Below are positions 22,901 through 34,906 of a DNA stretch of 64,000 nt, one piece after another (within the stretch, counting starts at the first letter, position 1; every line of letters starts with the position of its first letter). Location: positions 28,428,501 to 28,492,500 of the forward strand of contig NC_088339.1 of assembly GCF_036884655.1 (NCBI RefSeq). Reading direction: 5' to 3'. Origin of the DNA: Musa acuminata AAA Group. Lineage: Eukaryota; Streptophyta; Magnoliopsida; Zingiberales; Musaceae. Position numbers and translations under genes: made by a program. The notes below the pieces were generated by a model that searched no databases, was not told the DNA's origin, and saw nothing but the letters and a program-made list of their open reading frames with translations.

Positions 22901-25504
22901 TTGCCGTCGTATTCCTTCTTGTGTAGCACTTCAGGAGCAATGTATGCAGGAGTTCCAACAGTCGACTTTGGTTGTGAATGCAGAACCGATGACTGAAAAT
23001 GCAGCATGCTAGTAACTTAGTTATATAAGGAAGCTAAATGTTTTGGAAAAACAAAGGAGGGTATTTAAATGTGTGAATCGTCTTTTGTTTAGAAAATTCT
23101 AGCTACCTACTTCGTAATAACCTAACACTAATTTTTACCTTGGAATATCCAAAATCACATATCTTCAGACGTGGTGCAGTACTTCCATCTAGTAAGGTGT
23201 TCTCCAGCTTTAAGTCACGATGGCATACTTGCTTGACAATAAGAGACCCACAAACAAAATAAGTCAAACATAGAAGACAGATTTTTCTTTTTAACATACC
23301 ATAGAATTTTTTTTTAACATACCATAGAATGACAGTAGCTGACTCCTGATATTAGTTGCTGGAAGAAGAATCGTGCCTTCAAGGAAGAATGCACAAAGTT
23401 GGGACCAGTTTAACCATAAAACAGATATTCTGAAAGAGTAAAAATAAGGTAAACTAGAACCTCATCCTCGCTGAAACGTCCAGCATTGCAGATACGCTCG
23501 AAAAGCTCGCCACCAGAGGCATATTCCATTACAATAGCAAGATGGGTTGGAGTTAAAATAACCTAAGGAAATTGCAGCAGCATAAACAGATGAAAAATTA
23601 CCAATTATTTCCTAAAAGCAAGAAGATATGCCTTTGGACATGAAGTTACCTCTTTGAACCTGATGATATTTGGATGCCTCAAAGATCTGTGGTTAATTAT
23701 CTCTCTTTGAACATTTTCATCTATCTGTACAAGAAAATAGAGACCAATTAAGACGTCATCATTAACATAGTTGTGTGAATGTAGTAGTGTGTCTGACTAC
23801 TTCTATCTCAAGTTCAATGTTACTCTCGTCATAGTGCAGCTAACCAAACAGATAGACATAACGAAAAAAAAGAAGAAAAACCTTAGTAATGTTGCCAAAT
23901 CACCAATGCCCCTAGATTATACACTATATTGCCCTGTGTTTTTGCTTCCTTGGCAAGTTAGATGACAAACTATGGTGGTTTATGGAGTCTCTACCCAATA
24001 TACCTAATACCTCTTCAAAGATAGAAAATAAGTGCTAGCACAGAAGTTGAACATATGTGATTCCCCAACAGCAGCTATTCAATGTACATGATGCTTTTAA
24101 CATGATACGGAGAGAGTCAAACAAATCATGTGAACTTCAACACAACAAAGATCATACAAGAAGGACAATAAAAATTACCATGAACATGGTTTTATCTATC
24201 AAATGGGACGTCAAAAATGAAGCCCCAAAACCACTAGTGCTATTAGCAAACATCATGAGATCTTCAGAATAGAAAACTCTTCAAGGAATTGACAAGGGTA
24301 GAAGCCAATAAGCTTAGAAAAGGATTCTGATATCGTAATGCTCTACTTATTTTCAAATAATATTGCATCCTATATTTCCATAAAGACTGGAGATTAAAAT
24401 TGCCCTCTAAAATGCATTCATTCAAAGATCTAAAATGCAACAAATGAAAAATGAAAAAGGATAACAGAAAAGGGTGGAATTAAATAGATATTAACACCTA
24501 GAACATTTCAAGTCTCGACTACATCAACAAGAAAAATCTGGATTGCACTCTGGCCAAACAGATCAACATAGATATACATGTATATAAACATATCTTCCTC
24601 AATATTTGGGCTGAAATTCCAAGACCAATAATATTAAACAGAAAAAAATGTCCTATTCAAGATAGAAGACAATCAGAGTAACTCAAGCACAAAATGTAAA
24701 TGGTCCAAAACCTAAATAATGCCCAATGGTAAAAAAAAGAAGAAGAAACTTTCACGGATACAAGAAAGAACTCTATGACAAAATAATGTTATGTTCGAAA
24801 ATTTTCTTATCCAGACAAAGAGTGGAAAAGGATATAGACAGGCATAAAATTCTCATTCTGAATGTAGTGTTGGGTGGTAGATTACATTAAAGGCAATGGC
24901 AACTCCATTTATGCCATAATCAACAATATAGAAAGACTACACCAAGTACCAATGGCGCCAAAGTGTTATAACTGACTTAATTGATAGAGGAATTATCTGA
25001 ATTAGAGATGATAACATGTTAAATTATCTGAATTAAGAAGCCCCCAATCTAGAAGAAGAGAGTTTACCATCGACTAAGTTCTTACTAGAGAATATGCATC
25101 GAGCTAGGATATAATCAACCACTAAATGTATAAAAAAGCATCGAAGGATAGGCTTTCTAACATCAAATAACTAAAAATAGAAATTTGAAGAGAAGATATT
25201 CAGGTTTTGGGCATATCCGAACCACAATTCTTGAAGTCAACTGAATTGAATGAAAAAATAATAAACATAGGAACTTTATATGTCAAACCAACCAAATAGA
25301 AAACCCACATACGGGCGACCAACCGACCTTCTCGCCTCTCTCGATGTACTTGACGGCCACCAGCTCCCTGGTCTGCTTGTCCCTCATTAGCCTGGCTATC
25401 CCGAAGTTCCCCGAACCGATGTCCCTCACTAGCTCGTACCGGTCGCTGTCGTGCATTATCGGCATATCCATGGCCGAACCGATCGTCACCGCCGCCCGAT
25501 CCAT
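19985..25504 (-). CDS. SAPK8/9/10-like: SnRK2 subclass III protein kinase (OST1/SnRK2.6, SAPK8-10 type), nine exons
   Basis: Joined minus-strand exons: 25504-25328, 23724-23650, 23562-23461, 23376-23323, 23231-23139, 22992-22900, 21137-21033, 20961-20863 and 20284-19985. All introns are GT-AG and all junctions are phase 0. The 365-residue product matches the family length. Visible features: glycine loop IGSGNFG (29-35), VAVK lysine 52, HRDLK at 140-144, DFG at 162-164, activation loop with Ser173, Ser177 and Thr178 (the OST1 activation sites), APE, and the acidic C-terminal ABA box rich in Asp and Glu ending SSGEMIYAM. SnRK2s of this group are released from PP2C inhibition by ABA and phosphorylate ABF factors and guard-cell channels. 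Intron 1 is about 1.6 kb and intron 6 about 1.8 kb. It is head-to-head with the SWIB pseudogene. Confidence 0.96.
23291..23330 (-). repeat. 23-bp-spaced duplication of the exon 4 splice donor of SnRK2
   Basis: The 17-bp segment TTAACATACCATAGAAT occurs at 23291-23307 and again at 23314-23330. Each copy holds, on the minus strand, the donor ATG/GTATGTT. The upstream copy is the one that keeps the kinase frame (exon end at 23323). Confidence 0.9.
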
Positions 25505-26479
25505 GCCGTCGCGCCGCTCTCACATCAACCTCCTCCCCCAAGCCCAATCAAATACTCCCGGGGCCAGCGCTCCGCTCCGATCGTGGCGCGACGAGGGCCA
25601 CTCGCCCCGATCGGTTGCGTAAAGAGACAGCTAACGAGGCGAGCGCGTCCGCCTCCGTGACCAGTCCGATCCCGTGTTCGATCGATCGCTGTGGAGCTCG
25701 ACTCAATTCCCACTTCCTCTAGCCTTTCCGATCGCTTTCGCTGTCGCCACAGTCAGGGTTTTGGGATCCGGGCGGTGGGGAGTCGAGGGCAACGAGGGGG
25801 GCGAGAGCTCGCGTTACCTCGCTTACTTTCGCCGTTACCGTGAACACAAAGAAACGGAGGGAGGAAGAGGCGATGGCAAACCGCCATACCACGCTTCCGA
25901 CCGCGGGGGATCAAAGGATCACCGTTACTTCTTTGATCAGACGGTGAAGGTTTACGATGGCTTTTCCCGATCAATTGCCAAGCGTGTGTTCCTTATAATT
26001 TAAAAGAAGAATTAAAAAGTGAAGGCATCTCCCGGCATGAGCATGTGGACCCCACACAACTAAATATTTGCCACCATTCACTAACAACAGCATTTGCCGT
26101 TTTTATTAGTTTATATATCAGTATGATCTGATCACAGTCAAAGCAAAGTAGGCAGAGAGGGTAATTTGTTGAATAATATGAAAACATAAAATGGCTTTAA
26201 AAATTTTATGGAATGAAGAACACCATATACATGGATTATAATTATTAAGTTATATAGGGAAATTAGATGATATATGTGTCCGATCTGTCTGACACATGAC
26301 ACCAAAACACTTTTTTGTTCCAACCAATCATCACATGCCCAACCAAAAAGAAATAATTTAATTGGTGGCAGTAGAAGAAGATTTCTAACTATATAACAAA
26401 GAATTTGTCCACTGGGGGGAAGGAGAAGACTCGACGGAAAGGGGCCCGTTAACCTTTTGACGTATAGCCAAGAGGAGGC
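25505..26479. promoter_or_regulatory. Head-to-head intergenic region between SnRK2 and the SWIB pseudogene
   Basis: About 1 kb separates two divergent starts. The half next to SnRK2 (25505-25980) is GC-rich with several short frames and likely holds the kinase 5' leader. The other half is AT-rich and leads to a TATA box at 26480. Confidence 0.5.
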
Positions 26480-26486
26480 TATAAAA
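26480..26486 (+). promoter_or_regulatory. TATA box upstream of the SWIB pseudogene
   Basis: TATAAAA sits about 50 bp upstream of the ATG at 26533, so the promoter core of the decayed gene still looks intact. Confidence 0.55.
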
Positions 26487-26532
26487 GCGCAAGCAGCGAG
26501 GGAGAGGGATGGTGAGAAGGGAGGGAAGAGAC

Positions 26533-28842
26533 ATGGTGTCGGACGTAGAGCTCGTCGAGCGGCTTCGGGAGTTCCTCCGGGCATCCGACCTCTCCACGAC
26601 CACCACCTTTGTTAGGTTTTGATGGTCACATTGCGAGAGTCGGGTTTAATTAGGGTTCGGCTCACCGGCCGGGTTAGAGATGACATCTTTGGCTTTCGCA
26701 TATGTCTTCAGCGAGGGATATTATACTTGATTAAGGACCACCGAAGAGCTTCATGGTTGACCTAGACAGACCTTTTCCTTTTTAAGGTATGCTAGAGGGC
26801 CTAATGAGTTAGATTGAATATAAAGTTTATGATTTCATGGCCTGTCTTTTTCTATATCGATTACGACATATGCAGTAAATTGTTTTACGGTGAAATTGTT
26901 GGTCAATTAAAGGCGTGGAGAGATTAACAGTCGCAATTCCAGTTCTCATAAGAGCACCGGTGTCACCATTGATTTTTCCAATACTATTTGTCACACTGGA
27001 AGATGGTGATTATGATATATAGTGTTGGAGGTTCGAAAGTCGCATTCTCCTAGTTTGTTTTGTGTTTGACATATGATGTTGGAGGATTCAAGATAGCGTC
27101 TTCATGGTTTGCTCTGTGTTCAACAGCGGGATCCTATACCAATCTATATCTTTGATTTTGGCGTTATGCACATTTTGAGTTTGCGGAAATTGAAGGGAAG
27201 AAACCAAGCCATAGATGGAATTATGTTCTGAACTAAAAGTCTTCTAGTTTTGAACTATTTACAAGAAGCTTATATTTTGTTCCATACTGCTTTCATTTTG
27301 TTTTACCTTGCAATTATGTAGTCTAGTCATTCCATCAATGTTTTATATGTGGACTCCCTAATTGACTGATTTCTGTGCCATGATATCTTTGAAAACCCTT
27401 GAAAGAATTTTATCATTTTCATGATTTTTTTTCTCCTTACAATCTGTCTATTAACTTTCTTGTTTTTGATGAAGTGCTCTTATACGGATCCTTAACATGT
27501 CTTTTTGTGTTATTGATGTAAGATCAAATAAACTCAGCGACGTAGTCAGGAAGCGGGGAGGTGGCTTTACCAAACTTTGTAGTCTTTCTCCTCTACTACA
27601 GGATTTTGTTGGCAAATCAGAATTAGCTAGAACTGAGGTAATGCTCATTAAATATGTTGTAGTCCTCCCGCCTCAGATATTTATGTTTCTTACATTTTTC
27701 GAATAAGGCAATTTGTCCTTGTCCTTGTCTTAATCTTCAAACTCATGTCACTAAACTACCAGTGAAACACCCATGTCCAACAGAATCTCTAAGTTCTACT
27801 TCTAAGTTCTACCCTGCCCTCTGTATGTGCCTTTTATTTTTCTTATTATATCATTTCAGGTATATGAATAAATGTTTTAAATCTTATTTCTGGGGATCTC
27901 TTCTTGACTCAATCTGAGACTAAATATCTTGTGCCCAGCATTCTGAAGAATGAGATGTTCTCTATACATCACTAGGGCTAAAATCTGATTTGCTTGTTAT
28001 ATATTTCAGCAGGCCCAGTGACTCCAGCGAAGCCAGAACAAAATAACAAGAAGCCCAAGAAAGAAAGAGAAGGTTAGAAACTTAGAATAACTTACTGCTT
28101 AACGCATAATCAGTATCATTAAACTATTAGAAAGTTAGCTCTTCGTAAATTTATTGGGCTCGGCTAAATTTCATTAATAGGTAAGCAGCAAAAAAGAGGA
28201 TCATCAGGTCTCCTTGTGCCCCTTCCACTTTCAGATGATCTGATGAAAATTCTTTGGTACTGGTGAAAGTACATTATCACGATCTGATGTCGTGAAAAGG
28301 ATGTGGGAGTACATAAAACAAAACAACCTGCAGGTATATTGCTTCATTTGGATGGGAAATGCATTATGCTATTGTGCATTCTTAATTTCAATGTGACTAC
28401 AAAATAATAATTGCTTTTTACTGTCTAGTGGTTATTAATGGAGCATAGTTAACCAATTTGGCATATGCGATTTTTCTCTGACTCAATGACTGACATGTTT
28501 CTTTTACATAATTGAAATGCTAACAACTAAAATTCTCATTCTTGGATCCCCTACAATGTGTTGCCAAGAACTATTAGATCAGATTTTTCAGTGGCAGTCT
28601 AATTGGCTGTGGTAGTTGTCATTTTTCCTTAAAATACCATCTCTGCTTTTCATATGAAGTACCAGAAGGAGAAAGGATAATATCATGGAACATCATAAAT
28701 AACAACTTCGCCCAATTAATAATATTTTATTATAAAAATTCATATAATGAAACTCATCTTCAAGTGCTATGTGAAGGTGGAATATCTTTGTAATTATACA
28801 TTGTATGCTATATATATATATGTATATATATGTATGTATATG

Positions 28843-28881
<39 letters not shown>

Positions 28882-28882
28882 G

Positions 28883-28940
<58 letters not shown>

Positions 28941-29230
28941 TCACTTATATATGTAATGAAACTCACCTTATATGCTATGTTACATGTGGTTGGATTATCA
29001 TTTCTCTTTGCAAATTAAGGTCTATTGCGGTGTTATGATCATTCAATGTTGTTTTTTTGCATTTGATGCAATTAATATCTTTGTCTCTTCCATTATACCA
29101 TCCAAGGATCCTGCTGATAAGAGGAATGTTATATGTGACGAAGTTAAGAGAACTTCTCAAGGTTGATTCCTTCCATGGATCTACAGCTTTGAAGTTGCTG
29201 GCACCTCATTTCATCAAGGCAAAACAGTGA
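26533..29230 (+). pseudogene. Decayed DEK_C-SWIB-SWIB (SWIB/MDM2 domain) gene
   Basis: Recognisable exons lie in family order. Exon 1 at 26533-26610 encodes MVSDVELVERLREFLRASDL, the start of the DEK_C domain, but hits a stop soon after. Exon 27523-27637 holds the first half of a SWIB domain (GGGFTKLCSLSPLLQDFVG). A Lys-rich linker exon is at 28009-28072. Exon 28181-28333 starts the second SWIB domain. The last exon, 29107-29230, ends APHFIKAKQ-stop. Defects: the rest of DEK_C and the second half of SWIB1 are missing, one extra T near 28253-28255 shifts the frame, and about two bases are lost near 29141. Intact relatives (Arabidopsis At3g19080 and At4g22360 type) are nuclear, chromatin-associated proteins. 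Sequencing error could explain a frameshift but not the missing exons. Confidence 0.8.
28808..28935. repeat. (TA)n/(TGTA)n microsatellite in an intron of the SWIB pseudogene
   Basis: A mixed TATA/TGTATG tract of about 128 bp that becomes a pure TA run in its second half. It lies between the two exons encoding the second SWIB domain. Confidence 0.95.
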
Positions 29231-30473
29231 GATATACCTTCTAATATTTTTCTAAAATCCATGGAAATGGAAAATTTTGTCCTTGGTGTAAGAACTTTTC
29301 ATGATCAAATATGCTGGTGCTTTAAAGAGAGTGGCAACTAATGAATGTCATTAGCTTCTTGTCTCTTTACATAGTAGAATTAAACTACTAAATCTCTTTT
29401 GTTCATGGAGTTACAATGGTAAAATATTTCTAAGCAGTTCTGTAAATGAAGTGTTAGAAGAAGAATTGCTCAAATGGGTGATGGACTGTAAACAACAAAT
29501 TTGTGTATTGGGAATGTTAGGTTTTGAAGCAACGAGCAGTGATAATGTCTTTTTACTCCATTGGTTGCTTAAAGTAGAGGAGGAATATTTAAGGCATTTC
29601 TTTTCCATCATTCGGCTATGGAAAGAGAGTCGGTTGAGAACTGGTGGTCGTGGTTTAACATCTCTTTCTTATATATCTTTTACTTAGATTGAAGTAATAA
29701 TTTTCAGAGCTTGACAAAGAGCTTTTCTTGTATTGCATTGAGGTGGAACCTGTTACAAGCTTGTCGTAGAATGATTCTTATGCAGCTGAGATGGATGTTG
29801 AATAGTGGTAAGCTGACAATTAAGTGAACTTAATTTGGCTGTTAAAATCTCATCTGTTGGTTATCAGTTATTTGTCAACATATTAAATTCAGTTTGTTCT
29901 GTTCATTTATGAACTTCAAAATTATCATGCATTGACGATTCATGTGTTTCAGTGTTTGCATATTTCTCAGTATCCCCTGAAGAACATCAATGGATCACTA
30001 TCCAGTTTCAACAGTTTAAATCCAGCATTCTGACTCGGGTTCATTATTTATAATTATCACATGTACCATTTTGATATCAGTGGATCTTTTGGGTCATAAT
30101 CTAATGTGTCAATTTTTTCTAACCCAGGCTTTTGATCTTTAAATCAGAGAGTAAGTGGGGCCTCAAGCACCAAAGAATAATGATGCGTATGCATTTATTT
30201 GCTTCAGGGATGGTCTTGCTTAACTCTGAATGAAGCATGTAGACCAATTGGTTACATTTCCCAGAACTTACTATATGCCTTCTTCAAACACTCATGTTCT
30301 GCGTTGCAGGATTTCTTCATGGTGATTGATAAAATTGGTGCAGGATACTGCATAGAATGATTTCACAAAATGTGGAGGGAAGTTGCTATTGTTCATACAC
30401 TGACTTCCAATCTTGAAGGGTAAACAGTAAGAAGAGAACAATCTTGAAGGTGAATTAACTTGTTTTATTTCAG
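29231..30473. other. Unassigned region downstream of the SWIB pseudogene
   Basis: AT-rich DNA with a few splice-like junctions and short frames, for example 29451-29687 (78 residues) and about 29706-29810. Some of these might belong, with the frame at 30474, to another plus-strand gene, but I cannot identify a protein. Confidence 0.35.
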
Positions 30474-30644
30474 TGCAAGTACTTCCAACTTCTTCAGGGG
30501 CAATCATTAGCTTTCAAGTACGGGAAGATTCTCCAAACCACAAAGCAAGAAGCCAAAGTCGTTCCGTGGATAAGGTTGAGGAATTTGTGGCCTTTGCCTG
30601 CTCCAAAAGCCAAAACAGTACTTGGGAAAGTCAAATTGGAATGA
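30474..30644 (+). other. Possible terminal exon, 56 residues, unassigned
   Basis: A good acceptor (TTTTATTTCAG) is followed by 56 open codons ending in TGA at 30642-30644. The peptide begins CKYFQLLQGQSLAFKYGK and contains VVPWIRLRNLWPLP and VLGKVKLE. The aromatic-rich, low-bias composition looks like a genuine folded protein rather than chance translation. I cannot name the family. It could be the last exon of a gene whose earlier exons lie in 29.3-30.4 kb, or the remnant of one. Confidence 0.35.
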
Positions 30645-32164
30645 ATCATGCAGTAGTAATTCCCCACGATCATGCAAGATTGTTACTTGATACCCAAGGA
30701 ACCAAGCACGACGGCCAGACTTACTACCATGTTTGGACTATGAAAGATCGACACTACCACAGTTTATTTCTCAGTTCTTTTGATTCAAACATTTTGGGTT
30801 CCTAATAAAGCTTTCATCGAATTGCAAAGCAGGGATTGCACAAGCATACTTTCTGATGGGTAAAATGATTCAGCCCTCCTCTCAAGCCATTAACGCGGTC
30901 TTCCTGGTTAGTATCCTTTACCTGATCCTTCAGCTTACTCATAAATTATTAGTGAGAGAGACCAAACTAAAGGACACTCGCTTATGGTCTTTACCCTGCC
31001 AGGTGCTGCTCCCACAGCTAGTATATTACCTGGAATCATACGGAAGAACTTGACCACTAAAAGAAGCAGAGAGAGTGAGAGATGAGCATATTTCTGCAGC
31101 TGCTGCTTGGGTATCTTGGCTTCTTCTAACCCGTGCATCCTCCTGCTATCCTAACCACTCTTTTCGCTCTGGATGGGGCGGGAATCCAATCGAGCATCCA
31201 ATGCCAATCATAAATGAGCCTTTGGCTGTACACGTGGTAGATCACATAAAGCCTTTCTGTCTCCGTCCTCTCCCGAAAGCAACACTCATGTTATTTTGTC
31301 ATGTCTTGCAAGGAAATGGAGGGCTTCATCATGCTGCCTATTTGATGGGATACGCACACCTTTGACAGGACATGTTGACGTCGTGCCATATATGCCACCT
31401 TGACAGCACCTTTGAGCCTTCCAGGTAAAATGAATTTTTTTTTTATGACTAATATATGGACGGTTGAGATTAGAAAAATAATGATTTTTTTAGTCACACA
31501 ATAACAAAGTGACATGTGTCGCTTGGATGATCGCTAATGAGATTACTTGTGTTATTGGTGATAAAGCCTATTGCAATAGGTTATGCTTGGACAAGGACAA
31601 CCTATTATGGCTATAATACAACAATTGTAGATATCTTTGCATAATTAGAGGATACAAAACATAGCTATAGGGGTTGGTCAATTGCAAGTCGAAGAGAGAA
31701 AATATTGGTGCCGATGTTATGAACAAGATTGTATAAATTATACATTAAATTAACTTCAAAGTTACAGGAGAAATTGATCTCCTTGAACATTTGAACAAAT
31801 TGACATAAAATTATAGAATTAAATTTGGATTGGACAATGATATTTCCTTTACCTGCCAATTATTTTATTTCCGTTTACCCACCCATCCCTTCAATCAAGA
31901 GACTATTTTTCTTCCTTCCTTCTCCATTATCTTTTTTGTTTTTTTTGTATCTTTGAGTCATGAATCACACTATGTTGGCTTTTGAGAGAGAGGCGTTTGT
32001 CCCCTACGGCATCTCTCTCAACATCCAGTCTTTAAAATTTGGTGATGCCTTGGATGTGACCAATAAGAATCTTTCAAAAGAATCAATCTCACATCTAATG
32101 GTTGATAGAAACAAGACAAGCACCATGTGACAAGAATACAATGTTCGTCATGTGCCAAACTTTT

Positions 32165-32202
<38 letters not shown>

Positions 32203-33054
32203 CGTGGTGAAACTCTTCTGTATCTTACATTTAAATCTTGATGCCAAATCCAAGAGATTCACTGTAATTGCATGTGATGTGCTCACGAGTAAATTTGTCA
32301 TCGGGATGGCATCATTCTGCGTCTAGGTTAGGAAGGAAATCTCTACCAACTCATCCTGTCAAGTGACTGCCAGCACACCAAAGGGAACAATGGATGACAA
32401 TTAACATGTCATCCTGTCAATTCCAACAATAACATTCTATGTTTGAATATAGCCATCTTAGATTTCATTGATCAGTCTAATCTTTAGCTGCTTATCCATT
32501 TGGATAAGAGAAGAAAAAACTACCCCAATGGCGTGTCCTACACTAAGTTTCTCTAACCATTTGGATCCACATCTTCTAAAAAGATAACTAAGAAAATATT
32601 AATTTAAGAGGTATGTATGTAATATTAATTCACATGTTAATATTGTCAAATACAATGGTGTATCTGTAATTTGAATTTCACAGGGGTATATGTGCTAGAT
32701 TGAAATCTAGATTGGCAAATACAGAATTTTCCAACATATCTGCAATTTTTCCTGTTCTACTTGCAGATACCCTCTCAAGATTCTTCGAGGTCTCTTTGAC
32801 CGCAGGCAACGCCATCAACCCATCACAAAATTAGAAGGAAAATAAAAAAAAAAAGGGAAAAAAAATAAAAGAAAAAGAAAACCCTTAAAATAATACAAGA
32901 TTCTAATCGCGCGTGTGAAGCGGTATCTCGATCCTGTCCGATTTAATCGCGTCCCGTTATGCGACGACTTGAGCTCGTGAATATCCAGTCCATCTTGCCA
33001 TCCATCTGGTTCAGTTGAACCAGACCCGCCCTTTCCTCTTCCCCCTCTGGTGGG
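30645..33054. other. Intergenic, upstream of HHO gene
   Basis: AT-rich intergenic DNA with a (GA)n microsatellite at about 32170-32200. An A-rich stretch lies at 32830-32885. I see no gene. Confidence 0.5.
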
Positions 33055-33062
33055 TTATATAA
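33055..33062 (+). promoter_or_regulatory. TATA box of the HHO gene
   Basis: TTATATAA lies about 105 bp upstream of the ATG at 33161, in a region that changes from AT-rich to pyrimidine-rich, as is usual for a core promoter and leader. Confidence 0.6.
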
Positions 33063-33160
33063 CGCGTCCCTTCTCTCCCCTTTCTTCTGCGGCTTCCGTT
33101 TTCATTTATAGTAAAGGCGATAGAGATCCCGGAGAAAAGGAGTTGGGAGGTGGAGCGGCG

Positions 33161-34906
33161 ATGGGCTCGGCGCTGGCGGAGATGGGCCTGGAGTTGGAGC
33201 TGTGCGCCATGCGGACCACCGTCTGCGGTTTCGTGAAGGAGGCGTCGGCGATCGAAAGCGTGGGTGGCGGGAGAGCGACCAGGCTGGAGGCGTCCATCAA
33301 GAGTTTAGAGGAGGAGAAGCGTAAGATCGAAGCTTTCAGACGCGAGCTCCCTCTCTGCATGCGTCTCCTTTCCGAGGGTCCGTGCGATGCTTCCCTTTCC
33401 TCGTCATCGTTTTAGCACATCTTTTTAGGCTATTGTTGTGATGGGAAAATAACTTCTTTGGATTTCGATTGCAGTGATCGAAGAATTGAGAAGGGAGATC
33501 GATCGGTGCCATGGCGAGAGTTTTGGATGTATAGTCGAGGAATTCATTCCTATCAAGAGTAAAGTCGGTGAGGACGGAGGGATAAAAGTGGAAAGCGATT
33601 GCAAAGATAAGATGAACTGGATGAGTTCTGTCCAACTCTGGAGCGATAATTATATCGAGAACAACGATGACGATAAAGCAATCGCTAAAGAGGTGAAACG
33701 AAGGAATCTTTACGGGGAAAAAGATATATCTAAGATGTTTCTTCGTATCTTCGAGAGACTTCTCTAAAAATGGATGGTCTGGCTTTTGATTGCAGAAAGA
33801 TGGAGTCGTCGATCGCAGACAGGAGGAGCAGAGTAACTTGGAATGCAAGAACCGGAGAAGCGGGGCCGCATTGTCGCTATTTAAAGGGCTCCCGCCGCTT
33901 GCTGCGAGGTCCATGACGGAGGATAAGCCCACTGCCTCTTTGCCTGAGCTCTCGCTGCAGTCGGCGGTGATCAAGAGCAACCCTGACGTCGTAACCCCGG
34001 TCACCGTGGACCACCGCGGTGGTAGCGCTAAAGGTGCCAGAAAATCTCCGGAGTTGTTTCGGGCGACGCTTAGCGTGCAGTCCCAGCAGCAGCCTCCGAG
34101 GAAGGAGAGGAGGTGTTGGTCGCAGGAGCTGCATCGCCGGTTTGTTCTCGCCATCGAACAACTCGGCGGCACACAAGGTGAGAAGTGACAATACAACAAT
34201 TCTTCCTCGATTACATGTTATTTTAAAGTTGATATAAGTCGATTTCAGATTCCTTTTGACGAAATCCTATCTTTAATTATTGAATCTGCAAATTTTCTAT
34301 TCGGATTGCAAAATTGTCCGTTTTCGTTACCTTTTGATTCCTTCCCTGGACAAACAAACGCAAGGAATAGAACCAAACTAGATTGATGACAGGGTCAAAG
34401 AAACTTGGTTCAGCAAAAAGAGGGATCAGAAGATTGATGCATGTCATATCCGAGTAAAGGAACTTGTGTAAGATTCTGGGTCGAAAATGACTCTGGTTGT
34501 TCATTGATGCAGTGGCTACTCCCAAGCAGATACGAGAACTGATGAAGGTGGAAGGGCTCACCAATGATGAAGTGAAAAGTCATCTGCAGGTGGGTTCTGC
34601 GCTCCATGTCGATTGCCACATCGCTTCCTGATCATAATTCGCATCAGTTTGTTGTTAGATGGCTATGTTTGACGATTTGATCTGTTCCTGCTATTTCAGA
34701 AATACCGATTGCACGCTCGAAAGATGACCACTTCTTGGGCTACAGCAAGTCATTCAGTTCCTGTCATATGGGTTCGTGAGGAGCAATACACTAGTTCCTC
34801 ACAGCAGAGCATTTCACAAGCTGGTTCTCCAACGAGCCCTCTTCAGTTAGCCGCTGCAGATAGCTCTGAGGAAGACGGCAAATCAGAGAGTTATAACTGG
34901 AAATGA
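33161..34906 (+). CDS. HHO-like (NIGT1): GARP-type MYB factor of the HHO/NIGT1 (HRS1) family, five exons
   Basis: Exons: 33161-33377, 33475-33692, 33796-34177, 34513-34589 and 34700-34906, all GT-AG with phases that join, giving 366 residues. The N-terminus has LELEL (10-14), an EAR-type LxLxL. It is followed by the family coiled-coil block, with [21 protein letters not shown] and a continuing helix into exon 2. Exon 3 carries FKGLPPL and PELSL motifs. The GARP DNA-binding domain starts with [15 protein letters not shown] in exon 3, continues with [20 protein letters not shown] in exon 4 and ends with KYRLHAR in exon 5. Members are nuclear repressors induced by nitrate that tune nitrate and phosphate uptake genes. 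Exon 3 ends LGGTQ where relatives usually have LGG(A/S)Q. Confidence 0.94.

Noticed and set aside
28693..28956. Tyr/Ile-rich frames (YIYIYI) at 28.7, 62.6 and 63.4 kb
   Set aside because: They are translations of TA microsatellites.
31061..31090. Sequence with 'agagagagtgag' resembling miR156/miR535
   Set aside because: It matches neither mature sequence closely and I saw no hairpin partner. No known miRNA was found in the window by eye on either strand.
33336..34199. 287-residue minus-strand frame across the HHO gene
   Set aside because: It covers HHO exons 2 and 3 and the introns between them on the opposite strand; the GARP domain on the plus strand explains the conserved sequence.
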